From an uncultured Eubacteriales bacterium (lineage in GTDB: Bacteria > Bacillota > Clostridia > Lachnospirales > Anaerotignaceae), in assembly GCA_934552695.1 (NCBI GenBank), contig CAKTER010000038.1, positions 1 through 11,540 on the forward strand: DNA of 11,540 bases, read 5' to 3'. Below the pieces are notes generated by a model, which saw only the letters and a list, made by a program, of their open reading frames with translations, was not told the origin of the DNA and made no database searches. Shown here in pieces: positions 1 through 6,209 of this stretch. A program made the position numbers and the translations under genes. The stretch's first letter is position 1; the number at the start of each line of letters is the position of its first letter.

Positions 1-869
1 GGATCGTACAGACGGGAAGCTGCCAGTAAAAACAGGAACAGTGTCAGCACAGGGATCTCGCCTTGCACCAGCAGCACCGAACCGGTGAGGGACACCGAGG
101 CGATGCCCAGTTTTAGCACCATTCCGGCGGCGGTAACGAAACCGGCACCGGTGAGTTCGGCAAAAATGGAGTGCCGTTCTACCTGCCGGATTTTTTCCGA
201 AAGCCCGGTCAAATAGCGGTCCTCAGCGTTGTTGGCCTTTAAATCCCGCAGAGTCTCGATGTATTCCTGCACCCCGTCGGCACAGGCCATTTTTACGGCC
301 ATGGTTTTATTATGTACCCGCTCCTGTACCTTGTAGCTGCCCAGCACAATGAGTATTGACACCGGGATGACCCAAAGAGCGGCCAGCGCCATGCGCCAGT
401 CGAAGTGGAACAAGCCCAGGGCGATGAGAATTGTGGAGATGAGTGAGCCGAAGAGCCCGGGGACAAAGTGGGAGCAGCCTTTTTCTAATACCTCACAGTC
501 GTTCATAAGGGCGCTGGTCAGGTCGGCCAGGTCCTTTTTGCCAAAGAACGACAGGGGCAGCTTGCGAAGCCGCTCGGCCAGCCCCAGGCGGCGCTTGCCG
601 CTTTCCACATAGGTGGTAAAAAACGTGTTATTGTACTGAAACCAGGTGGTGAGGAGGATGGCGGCAAAGCAGGCCACGCAGCCGGCCACATACAGGCCGG
701 AGTGTTGACTGGGCACGCCGCCGGTCATCAGATCGGCCACCAGCCGGTACAAAAGCCCGGCGGGAAGCATAAAGGCAATGTTTTGTAGGGCGCAGGCCAC
801 CACGCCCTTTATCAGACCTATCGCTCCTTCCCGGGAGCTGGCGGTGGCCCGCTGAATTTGTTTAATCAT
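1..869 (-). CDS. ABC transporter, permease/ATP-binding half-transporter (N-terminal part, cut by the window edge)
   Basis: The ATG at 869-867 opens a frame that runs without a stop to the left edge (289 codons plus 2 bases), so only the N-terminal membrane domain is present. It begins MIKQIQRATASSREGAIGLI and shows hydrophobic segments near residues 18-43, 57-77, 140-160 and 165-182. The motif LPLSFFGKKDLADL (about residues 104-117) corresponds to the coupling region typical of exporter-fold ABC half-transporters. The ATP-binding domain would lie outside the window. The start overlaps the end of the preceding ABC gene by 8 bp, and an AGGAGGG ribosome site lies inside that gene's last codons, so the two are translationally coupled and probably form a heterodimer. 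The N-terminal style is like IrtB/YbtQ-type siderophore transporters, but a drug or peptide exporter is equally possible. The general family is secure; the substrate is unknown. Confidence 0.88.
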   Translation of the reverse strand, partial: MIKQIQRATASSREGAIGLIKGVVACALQNIAFMLPAGLLYRLVADLMTGGVPSQHSGLYVAGCVACFAAILLTTWFQYNNTFFTTYVESGKRRLGLAERLRKLPLSFFGKKDLADLTSALMNDCEVLEKGCSHFVPGLFGSLISTILIALGLFHFDWRMALAALWVIPVSILIVLGSYKVQERVHNKTMAVKMACADGVQEYIETLRDLKANNAEDRYLTGLSEKIRQVERHSIFAELTGAGFVTAAGMVLKLGIASVSLTGSVLLVQGEIPVLTLFLFLLAASRLYD

Positions 870-2643
870 GGCCCAATCCCTCCTTTGTGACCTTCCATTG
901 TACCGAGATTTGATAGTCCCTCCACATTTTGGCAAAGAGACCGTTTTGTTCACACAGCTCGTCCCGCTTCCCGCTCTCGGCAATGCGCCCGTTTTCGATG
1001 ACAAAAATACAATCGGCATTGGCCACAGTGGAAAGCCGGTGAGCAATGAGAATGACGGTTTTGCCCTGCGCCAGCCGGGCCAGGGCCGCCTGCACCCGGG
1101 CCTCGTTATCCGGGTCGGCAAAGGCCGTAGCTTCGTCCAAAATCAGGATGGGCGCATTTTTTAGTATCGCCCGGGCTATGGCGATGCGCTGCTGCTCGCC
1201 GCCGGACAAATATAAACCCCGGGTACCGATTACGGTGTGAGCCCCTTGTGGGAGTTTTTCCAAAATATCCCGGCACTGGGCGGCCTCCAGCGCTGCCAGC
1301 ACCTCGGCGTCGGTAGCGGTGGGGCGGCCCAGTTTTACGTTGTCAAAAATCGAGGCCTTGACCAACCGGCTGTTTTGGAATACAAACGAAACTGTGTCCA
1401 TGAGCTCGCTTTTGGCAAGGTCCCGGACGTCAACGCCGCCAATTTGGATTTGGCCGCTGTTTACATCGAAAAACCGGGAAATGAGGTTGGCCAGAGTGGA
1501 CTTGCCGCCGCCAGAGGGGCCGACAAAAGCGACCGTTTGCCCCGGCTCGATGTGCAGGGAAATCCCATCGATGGCATTGGTTTTCCCGTCGTAGCTAAAA
1601 TGTACGTCCTCCAGTGTGACCGAGGAATCCGCCGGGTGTAGGGGGGCAGGGCTTTCGGTCAGCGGCTTGGCATCCAGAAGGGAGTCAATGCGTTCCAGGG
1701 CATCGGCTACCATCAGGTTGTTCTCGCTCATGTACATAATTTTGGTCAGGGTCAGGGAGATGACCGGGGTAATGACGATGTAGAACAGCAGGTTCAGCAA
1801 AAAAGCGGAGGTGACCCCGTTTTTTGTCAGCAGCACGGCCCCGGCAATCAAAAAGGCAAATACGCCGTTGATGGCGGCGGTATAAAACAGCATAGGCACC
1901 TGCATTTCCCGGGTGTAGGCCACCACCCATTTTTCGTATTCGTCGATGGCGCCCTTAAACTTCTTAAACGAGAACACCGACTGCCCAAAGGTTTTGACCA
2001 CGGGGATACCCCGGACGTATTCCACAGCCTCGTTGGACATAGTGGCCAGTGCATTGTTGTATTGGCGCATTTTTTCGGCCATTCTCCGACCGGTCATGGA
2101 TAACAGAATCAAAAAGCCCAACGCCACCGGGGCCAGGCTGAGGAGGCCCAGCCGCCAGTCGAAGCGGAGCAGCAAAACCAGCAGGCCTACCGGTGTGGCC
2201 AGAGCGGCGTACTTGTCGGGGAGCTGGTGAGCCAAAAACGCTTCGGTAGCGCCAGTGCTATCCTGAATGATCTTACGCAGGCGGCCGCTGCCGAACTGTT
2301 CAGCAAAGCCCAAAGGCAGCCGGGCCAAATGCTCTACGGCCGCCAGCTGCAAATTGGTGGCAATGCGAAAGGCTGCCAAATGAGAGCACAGCAGGGCGGC
2401 AATGTAGATAAGGAAGGCGGCTATGGCAAACATGACGGCCATCCAGCCATCGTGGGCCAGCCCGGCGGCGGTTTCGTAATGGGGCGCCACAGAAAGCACC
2501 TCCCGGAGAATCTTCCAGATATACCAGAAGGGCAGCAGCGCCACCAGGGCGCTGACGGCGGCCAGTACCCAGGAGGCATAGGCGAAAAACTTGTACTTCC
2601 CGGCATAGCCAAGCAGCCGGGCGGTAGGGGGTTGCTGTTTCAA
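862..2643 (-). CDS. ABC transporter, fused membrane and ATP-binding half-transporter
   Basis: This is a complete half-transporter of 593 residues, the usual length for a membrane domain fused to a nucleotide-binding domain. About six hydrophobic helices occupy residues 20-310. The ATPase domain follows with Walker A GPSGGGKS (375-382), Q-loop Gln423 (VFQN), signature LSGGEQQR (479-486), Walker B ILILDE (499-504, catalytic Glu504) and switch His535 (IAHRL), so it should hydrolyse ATP. The stretch after Walker B reads ATAFADPDNE instead of the common ATSALD; from memory this variant is frequent in the YbtPQ/IrtAB group, which imports siderophores through an exporter fold. I chose TTG at 2643 as the start because AAGGAGG lies 8 bases before it; a TTG 18 bases further upstream would place that ribosome site inside the coding region and has no site of its own. 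It is the first gene of an operon with the partial ABC gene, behind a strong promoter and a palindrome. The substrate is not determined. Confidence 0.93.
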   Translation of the reverse strand: MKQQPPTARLLGYAGKYKFFAYASWVLAAVSALVALLPFWYIWKILREVLSVAPHYETAAGLAHDGWMAVMFAIAAFLIYIAALLCSHLAAFRIATNLQLAAVEHLARLPLGFAEQFGSGRLRKIIQDSTGATEAFLAHQLPDKYAALATPVGLLVLLLRFDWRLGLLSLAPVALGFLILLSMTGRRMAEKMRQYNNALATMSNEAVEYVRGIPVVKTFGQSVFSFKKFKGAIDEYEKWVVAYTREMQVPMLFYTAAINGVFAFLIAGAVLLTKNGVTSAFLLNLLFYIVITPVISLTLTKIMYMSENNLMVADALERIDSLLDAKPLTESPAPLHPADSSVTLEDVHFSYDGKTNAIDGISLHIEPGQTVAFVGPSGGGKSTLANLISRFFDVNSGQIQIGGVDVRDLAKSELMDTVSFVFQNSRLVKASIFDNVKLGRPTATDAEVLAALEAAQCRDILEKLPQGAHTVIGTRGLYLSGGEQQRIAIARAILKNAPILILDEATAFADPDNEARVQAALARLAQGKTVILIAHRLSTVANADCIFVIENGRIAESGKRDELCEQNGLFAKMWRDYQISVQWKVTKEGLGHD

Positions 2644-2651
2644 AGGGAATC

Positions 2652-2658
2652 CCTCCTT
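2652..2658 (-). promoter_or_regulatory. Ribosome binding site that decides a TTG start
   Basis: Read on the minus strand, AAGGAGG ends 8 bases before TTG at 2643-2641, which is ideal spacing. The alternative in-frame TTG at 2661-2659 lies upstream of this site and has no purine-rich sequence before it, so it is unlikely to be used. Confidence 0.75.
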
Positions 2659-2729
2659 CAATGGAATGGCTTGTGAGAACGGGGCGGACGGATGATTGGC
2701 AGCACAGGGGCGGGGCGTAAAGAGATAAA

Positions 2730-2747
2730 AGTTAGTCTCGGCTAACT
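2730..2747. promoter_or_regulatory. Palindromic operator candidate (AGTTAG-N6-CTAACT)
   Basis: The sequence AGTTAGTCTCGGCTAACT is an inverted repeat with two perfect 6-base arms and a 6-base centre. It lies at about +7 to +24 of the predicted ABC operon transcript, where a bound repressor would block initiation or early elongation. The half-sites GTTAG/CTAAC are those of DtxR/IdeR iron-dependent repressors, but in the classical DtxR consensus they are separated by one base, not six. A metal-responsive repressor is therefore a suggestion only; the regulator is not encoded in the window. Confidence 0.5.
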
Positions 2748-2759
2748 GTTGCTGCTTCC

Positions 2760-2788
2760 AGTATAGAAAAAAGAGGCTGTGTTGTCAA
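2760..2788 (-). promoter_or_regulatory. Promoter of the ABC transporter operon
   Basis: On the minus strand a consensus -35 TTGACA (2788-2783) is followed after exactly 17 bases by TATACT (2765-2760), a near-perfect housekeeping sigma-factor promoter. Transcription should start near 2753, giving a leader of about 110 bases before the TTG start. The strength of the promoter, together with the palindrome just after the -10 box, suggests control by repression. Confidence 0.8.
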
Positions 2789-2860
2789 GAAAAGAAGGGG
2801 GGCTTGCGGGAGAAGATTCAACAAAAGTGCCGGAGCTTGGGGAAAACGGAGGTGCCCCTC

Positions 2861-2889
2861 TTGAAAAAGTTCACACAATCCTCTATAAT
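2861..2889 (+). promoter_or_regulatory. Promoter of the sensor operon (lipoprotein and kinase)
   Basis: TTGAAA (2861-2866) and a consensus TATAAT (2884-2889) are separated by 17 bases, a strong vegetative promoter. Start of transcription is expected near 2896, leaving an untranslated leader of about 138 bases. The promoter faces away from the ABC operon promoter, with about 72 bases between their -35 boxes. The 2662-3033 interval otherwise holds only the operator, the leader and no credible gene. Confidence 0.78.
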
Positions 2890-2903
2890 TTTTACAGAAG
2901 AAT

Positions 2904-2946
2904 GGGAAAGCGGGATAGAACGATAACTAAATGAAACGTTTTTCCC
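2904..2946 (+). other. Possible leader-RNA stem in the 5' untranslated region of the sensor operon
   Basis: GGGAAA (2904-2909) can pair with TTTCCC (2941-2946), and AACG (2919-2922) with CGTT (2937-2940). On the 3' side the two helices abut; on the 5' side 9 bases bulge out. A second GC-rich hairpin is possible at GGCCGGCGGCC further on. I do not recognise any known riboswitch core. It may be only a chance structure in a long leader. Confidence 0.2.
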
Positions 2947-3033
2947 TAAGAGATTGGCCGGCGGCCGAAACGGAGCCCACCGGGGTGAGGGTTTGGCGGG
3001 AAAAGATAACGGCGGAATACCAAGGAGCAAACC

Positions 3034-3879
3034 ATGGGGATGAAAAGGAATGTACGTCCCGGCATGAAATGGAAATGGCTGGGGGCGGCGGCGTGTGTGG
3101 CAGGGCTGGTCGCAGCCTTGGCCGGGTGCGGCAGTCAAGCTGTCCGGCCCGGCGCAGAAACGGAGCTGCCGAAGATTTTGGTGGGGAGCGATAATTATCC
3201 GCCCTACAATTACGAGGATGCGAGCGGCCAGCCCACCGGAATCGATGTGGAATTGGCGACCGAGGCCTTCCGGCGGATGGGCTATCGGGCGGTCTTTGTT
3301 TATATCGACTGGGAAGAGAAAACGGAATTGGTGGAAAGCGGCCAAATTGACTGCATTTGGGGCAGCTTTTCCATTGACGGGAGGGAGGACGACTACCGCT
3401 GGACCGAGCCCTATATGTATAGCCGCCAAGTGGTGGCGGTGCGGCAGGACAGCGACATCCAAACGCTGGCCGAGTTGGAGGGGAAGCGGGTGGCCGTGCA
3501 ATCCACCACCAAGCCGGAGCAGCTGTTTTTACACCAGGAGGAGTCCCCTGTCCCCAAGGTGGCCGAGGTATTCTCCTTTCCTTCCCGGGAGCTCATCTAT
3601 CCCTTTTTGAGCAAGGGGTATGCGGATGCGGTGGCCGCCCACGAAACCTCGATTTTGCAATACATGATGGATTATGACCTGGAATACCGGATTTTGGATG
3701 AGCCCCTGCTGACGGTGGGGCTGGGGGTGGCCTTTGCCCGGGAGGATGACCGGGGGCTGGAGCAGGAGCTTTCTACTATTTTTGAGGAAATGCGCCGTGA
3801 CGGCACCATGGAAACCATCATTGGTAAGTATTTGGAGAACCCGCAAAAATTTATGGAGGCAGACAGCCATGAGCAGTAA
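3034..3879 (+). CDS. Solute-binding lipoprotein (SBP_bac_3 type), likely the ligand-binding partner of a sensor kinase
   Basis: This 281-residue protein has a positively charged start, a hydrophobic segment (residues 14-30) and the lipobox LAGC with the lipidated Cys32, so it should be anchored outside the cytoplasmic membrane. The mature part matches the family 3 amino-acid-binding fold: PKILVGSDNYPPYNY (46-60) at the first strand, SGQPTGIDVELATEAF (64-79), a W-G-SFSIDGRE segment (109-118) containing the likely carboxylate-binding Arg117, RWTEPY (122-127), and YLEN near the C-terminus. Where amino-acid binders usually have an Asp in a DAVxxD motif, this protein has His203 (DAVAAH), so the ligand may not be an ordinary amino acid. 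ATG 3034 is preceded by AAGGAG at 6 bases. No ABC permease or ATPase gene of the amino-acid uptake type is nearby; the next gene, overlapping by 11 bp, is a sensor kinase. A role as co-receptor is inferred from this. Confidence 0.88.
   Translation: MGMKRNVRPGMKWKWLGAAACVAGLVAALAGCGSQAVRPGAETELPKILVGSDNYPPYNYEDASGQPTGIDVELATEAFRRMGYRAVFVYIDWEEKTELVESGQIDCIWGSFSIDGREDDYRWTEPYMYSRQVVAVRQDSDIQTLAELEGKRVAVQSTTKPEQLFLHQEESPVPKVAEVFSFPSRELIYPFLSKGYADAVAAHETSILQYMMDYDLEYRILDEPLLTVGLGVAFAREDDRGLEQELSTIFEEMRRDGTMETIIGKYLENPQKFMEADSHEQ
3855..3859 (+). promoter_or_regulatory. Ribosome binding site setting the kinase start inside the lipoprotein gene
   Basis: GGAGG lies 9 bases before ATG 3869, within the last codons of the lipoprotein gene. 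The same frame stays open upstream to an ATG at 3734, but that extension lacks a ribosome site, overlaps the lipoprotein gene by about 145 bases and reads as a Trp- and Arg-rich sequence unlike the rest of the protein. Confidence 0.75.
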
Positions 3880-6061
3880 ACGGTTGACGGAGCCTACGCC
3901 CCGGCGCAACATTTTGATGCAGGTGCTCATCGGCTTGGCGGTTTTGTTTGTGGTTTTTGGGATAAGCAGCCACTCCGATGTGGCGAAGGCCCAGCGCACC
4001 CTGTTGGTTGCGGTAGATTATGTGAGGGAGCAGTGCAACCGGTACGACCGGATCGATTTGGCGGCCGAGACCAAAAGCCTGATGCGGGTTGTGGAAAGCT
4101 GCCGGGGGATTGCCGGTGGCCTGAACGGGGAAGAGCCGAATGCGGAAACTCTGGAACGGCTGGCCGGAGAAACCTATGTTTCGGGCATTTGGCTAATGGA
4201 CGAGGCCGGGCAGCTGGTTCAGGGGTACGATGCCGAGGGCCAGCCGCCAGCCGAGCTGGCAGAGTGCCTAAACTCGCCATCGCTCATCGAAGTGGCCCGT
4301 TATCCGGAAAAGCGGTACACCCTGCGGCTCCGTTGCGCCGACAGCAGCGTGGTGGATATAGCGGCTGTGCAGCGGGAGGACGCCCCGGGGATTATTGTGG
4401 CCTATTACCATACCCCGGCGGAATATATCCGCTCCTTTACATTCTCCCCGGCCTTTTTGCTTTCCGGCTTTACCATGGAAAACAACGGCACCATTGTGGT
4501 TAGCAGCGGCAACCATATCCTGGCCAGCAACGACGAATCGCTGATGGGCGCCGATGTCGATGACATCCAAATCCTGCGGCGCATCAAGGAATCCACGGAC
4601 AGCCGCAAGCTGGTGTATGCCAATCAGGCTAGGGATTCGGTTTTTCGGCATTTCGGGCTGATGGTGCGGAGCCGTAACTACTGTATTTATGCCTTTTTGC
4701 CGGATCGGAACGTGTTTAGCAGTTTGCCCTGGGCGCTACTATATACATTTGTCATTTACTTAGGTGTCCTCATGGTCTTGAATGCGGTACGCTGGCGGAT
4801 TGCGCAGAGCTACCGGGAGGAGCAGATGCAGGCCCAGCGGGCTTACGCCGAAAGCCTGCAAAACAAAAATGAGATGCTTAGAGCAGCCATGGAGCGGGCC
4901 GACCGGGCCAATGTGGCCAAAAGCAATTTTTTGTCCCGGATGAGCCACGACATCCGCACCCCGCTGAACGGGATTATTGGACTGTTGGAGATTAACTCCA
5001 CCCATCCCGACAACGCCCCGCTGGTGCAGGCCAACCGGGAAAAAATGCAGGTGGCGGCGGATTATTTGCTGTCGCTCATCAACGATATTTTGGAGATGAG
5101 CAAGCTGGAAAGCGGCGAGATTCTGCTGGCCCGGGAGCCGGTAGATATGCGGAAGCTGTCCCGGGAGATTCTTGTTATTTTGGAGCAGCGGGCCGCCGAG
5201 TCGGGGGTCACGCTGGAATGCGATCCCCGGTCGGAGCGGTTGGTACCCGGGTATGTGTACGGCAGCGCCTTGCATTTGCGGCAAATCTTTTTAAATATCT
5301 ACACCAACTGTATCAAATATAATCGGGTGGGCGGTAAGGTGACGACCCGGCTGACCATCCTAAAGCAGGAGCCGGGGGCCATTACCTATCAATGGGTCAT
5401 TGCGGATACCGGGGTGGGGATGAGCCAGGAGTTTTTGAAGCACATTTACGACCCCTTTGCCCAGGAGCATTCCGACGCCCGCAGCGTATATCTGGGGACG
5501 GGGCTGGGCATGGCTATTGTTAAGGGCCTGGTTGACCAAATGCACGGCACCATTGCGATTACCAGCCGGGAAGGGGTGGGCTCGACCTTTACGATTACGC
5601 TGTCCTTTGAGGTGGCGGAAAAGCCGGCCGAGCCCCGCCGGGAGCTGCCGGTGCCCAGCGGAACCTTGGATGGGCTGCATCTTTTGCTGGTGGAGGATAA
5701 CGAGCTGAATGCGGAGATTGCCCAAATGCTTTTGGAGGATGCCGGGGTGACCGTGACCCGGGCCCGGGATGGCCGGCAGGCGGTGGACCTGTTCCAAAAG
5801 AACCCGGCCGGGACGTTTGACGGGATTCTGATGGATGTGATGATGCCGGTGCTGGACGGTCTGACAGCAACCCGCATTATCCGGCAAACGGAGCGGCCCG
5901 ACGCCAAAACCATCCCCATTATTGCCATGACGGCCAATGCCTTTAAGGAGGACGCCCGGCGGTGCTTGGAGGCAGGGATGAACGCCCATTTGGCCAAGCC
6001 CCTGCGGGTACAGGAGATGCTTTCGACCATTGCCCGGTATTGCCGCAAGCCGGGGGAATAA
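3869..6061 (+). CDS. Hybrid sensor histidine kinase with Cache-like ectodomain and C-terminal receiver
   Basis: The protein has 730 residues. TM1 (14-32) and TM2 (285-306) bracket an extracellular domain of about 250 residues that looks like a double Cache/PAS-like sensor (VSGIWLMDEAGQLV at 104-117, NGTIVVSSGNHILAS at 206-220); this is by appearance only. A charged helical linker (310-350) leads to the HisKA H-box SHDIRTPLNGIIG with phosphorylated His360, then the ATPase domain with N-box Asn480 (LNIYTN), G1 DTGVGMS (513-519) and G2 GTGLGMAIV (543-551). The C-terminal receiver (605-722) keeps the acidic pair Glu609-Asp610, phosphoacceptor Asp656 (MDVMMP), Thr688 and Lys710, so it should be active. 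No HPt domain is present, and no output regulator is encoded in the window; the phosphate must pass to a partner elsewhere or the receiver must regulate the kinase. The start overlaps the lipoprotein gene, implying tightly linked synthesis of the two. Confidence 0.93.
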   Translation: MSSKRLTEPTPRRNILMQVLIGLAVLFVVFGISSHSDVAKAQRTLLVAVDYVREQCNRYDRIDLAAETKSLMRVVESCRGIAGGLNGEEPNAETLERLAGETYVSGIWLMDEAGQLVQGYDAEGQPPAELAECLNSPSLIEVARYPEKRYTLRLRCADSSVVDIAAVQREDAPGIIVAYYHTPAEYIRSFTFSPAFLLSGFTMENNGTIVVSSGNHILASNDESLMGADVDDIQILRRIKESTDSRKLVYANQARDSVFRHFGLMVRSRNYCIYAFLPDRNVFSSLPWALLYTFVIYLGVLMVLNAVRWRIAQSYREEQMQAQRAYAESLQNKNEMLRAAMERADRANVAKSNFLSRMSHDIRTPLNGIIGLLEINSTHPDNAPLVQANREKMQVAADYLLSLINDILEMSKLESGEILLAREPVDMRKLSREILVILEQRAAESGVTLECDPRSERLVPGYVYGSALHLRQIFLNIYTNCIKYNRVGGKVTTRLTILKQEPGAITYQWVIADTGVGMSQEFLKHIYDPFAQEHSDARSVYLGTGLGMAIVKGLVDQMHGTIAITSREGVGSTFTITLSFEVAEKPAEPRRELPVPSGTLDGLHLLLVEDNELNAEIAQMLLEDAGVTVTRARDGRQAVDLFQKNPAGTFDGILMDVMMPVLDGLTATRIIRQTERPDAKTIPIIAMTANAFKEDARRCLEAGMNAHLAKPLRVQEMLSTIARYCRKPGE

Positions 6062-6064
6062 CCG

Positions 6065-6093
6065 AAAAAGACCGGTGTACGACCGGTCTTTTT
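6065..6093 (+). terminator. Rho-independent terminator of the sensor operon
   Basis: A perfect 12-bp stem AAAAAGACCGGT / ACCGGTCTTTTT encloses a 5-base loop (GTACG) and ends in a T run, starting 3 bases after the kinase stop codon. The A run on the other side would let it also work from the minus strand, but no minus-strand gene ends here. Confidence 0.92.
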
Positions 6094-6120
6094 GTCATAA
6101 AATATTAAGAATTGGGCAAC

Positions 6121-6149
6121 TTGACAAATTTCGGAAGCCAATGGATAAT
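6121..6149 (+). promoter_or_regulatory. Promoter of the P-type ATPase gene
   Basis: A consensus TTGACA (6121-6126) is separated by 17 bases from GATAAT (6144-6149). Transcription should start near 6156, right at a 12-base tandem repeat, giving a leader of about 54 bases before ATG 6210. Confidence 0.78.
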
Positions 6150-6155
6150 AGGGAA

Positions 6156-6179
6156 AATAAACCCAATAATAAACCCAAT
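6156..6179 (+). repeat. Two perfect tandem copies of AATAAACCCAAT at the ATPase transcription start
   Basis: The 12-base unit AATAAACCCAAT occurs at 6156-6167 and, with no gap, at 6168-6179. A related element CCAATGGAT occurs at 6138-6146 (just before and into the -10 box) and again at 6175-6183. The placement over the -10 box, the start point and the early leader suggests a regulator site, but slippage-generated duplication without a function is also possible. Confidence 0.6.
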
Positions 6180-6209
6180 GGATTTAACAAATGAAACGGA
6201 GAGAACCCG

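Noticed and set aside
2850..2862. Inverted repeat GAGG-TGCC-CCTC near the -35 box of the sensor promoter
   Set aside because: The arms are only 4 bases and such repeats are expected by chance in GC-rich DNA.
2931..3194. Small plus-strand frame beginning MKRFSLRDW in the leader
   Set aside because: No ribosome binding site precedes it, it runs into the lipoprotein gene in another frame, and its second half is plainly an out-of-frame reading. A very short leader peptide cannot be excluded but has no support.
2818..3501. 227-codon open frame on the minus strand across the lipoprotein gene
   Set aside because: It overlaps the divergent promoter region and is antisense to a lipoprotein gene with clear family motifs; its Pro-, His- and Arg-rich translation resembles no family and it lacks a ribosome site.
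3734..3868. Upstream extension of the kinase frame by 45 codons
   Set aside because: It lies wholly within the lipoprotein gene, lacks a ribosome site, and GGAGG at 3855-3859 points to ATG 3869.
5446..6141. 231-codon minus-strand frame opposite the kinase
   Set aside because: It runs through the kinase terminator hairpin and the ATPase promoter and is low-complexity Ser/Arg/Pro-rich, as expected of antisense frames in GC-rich DNA.
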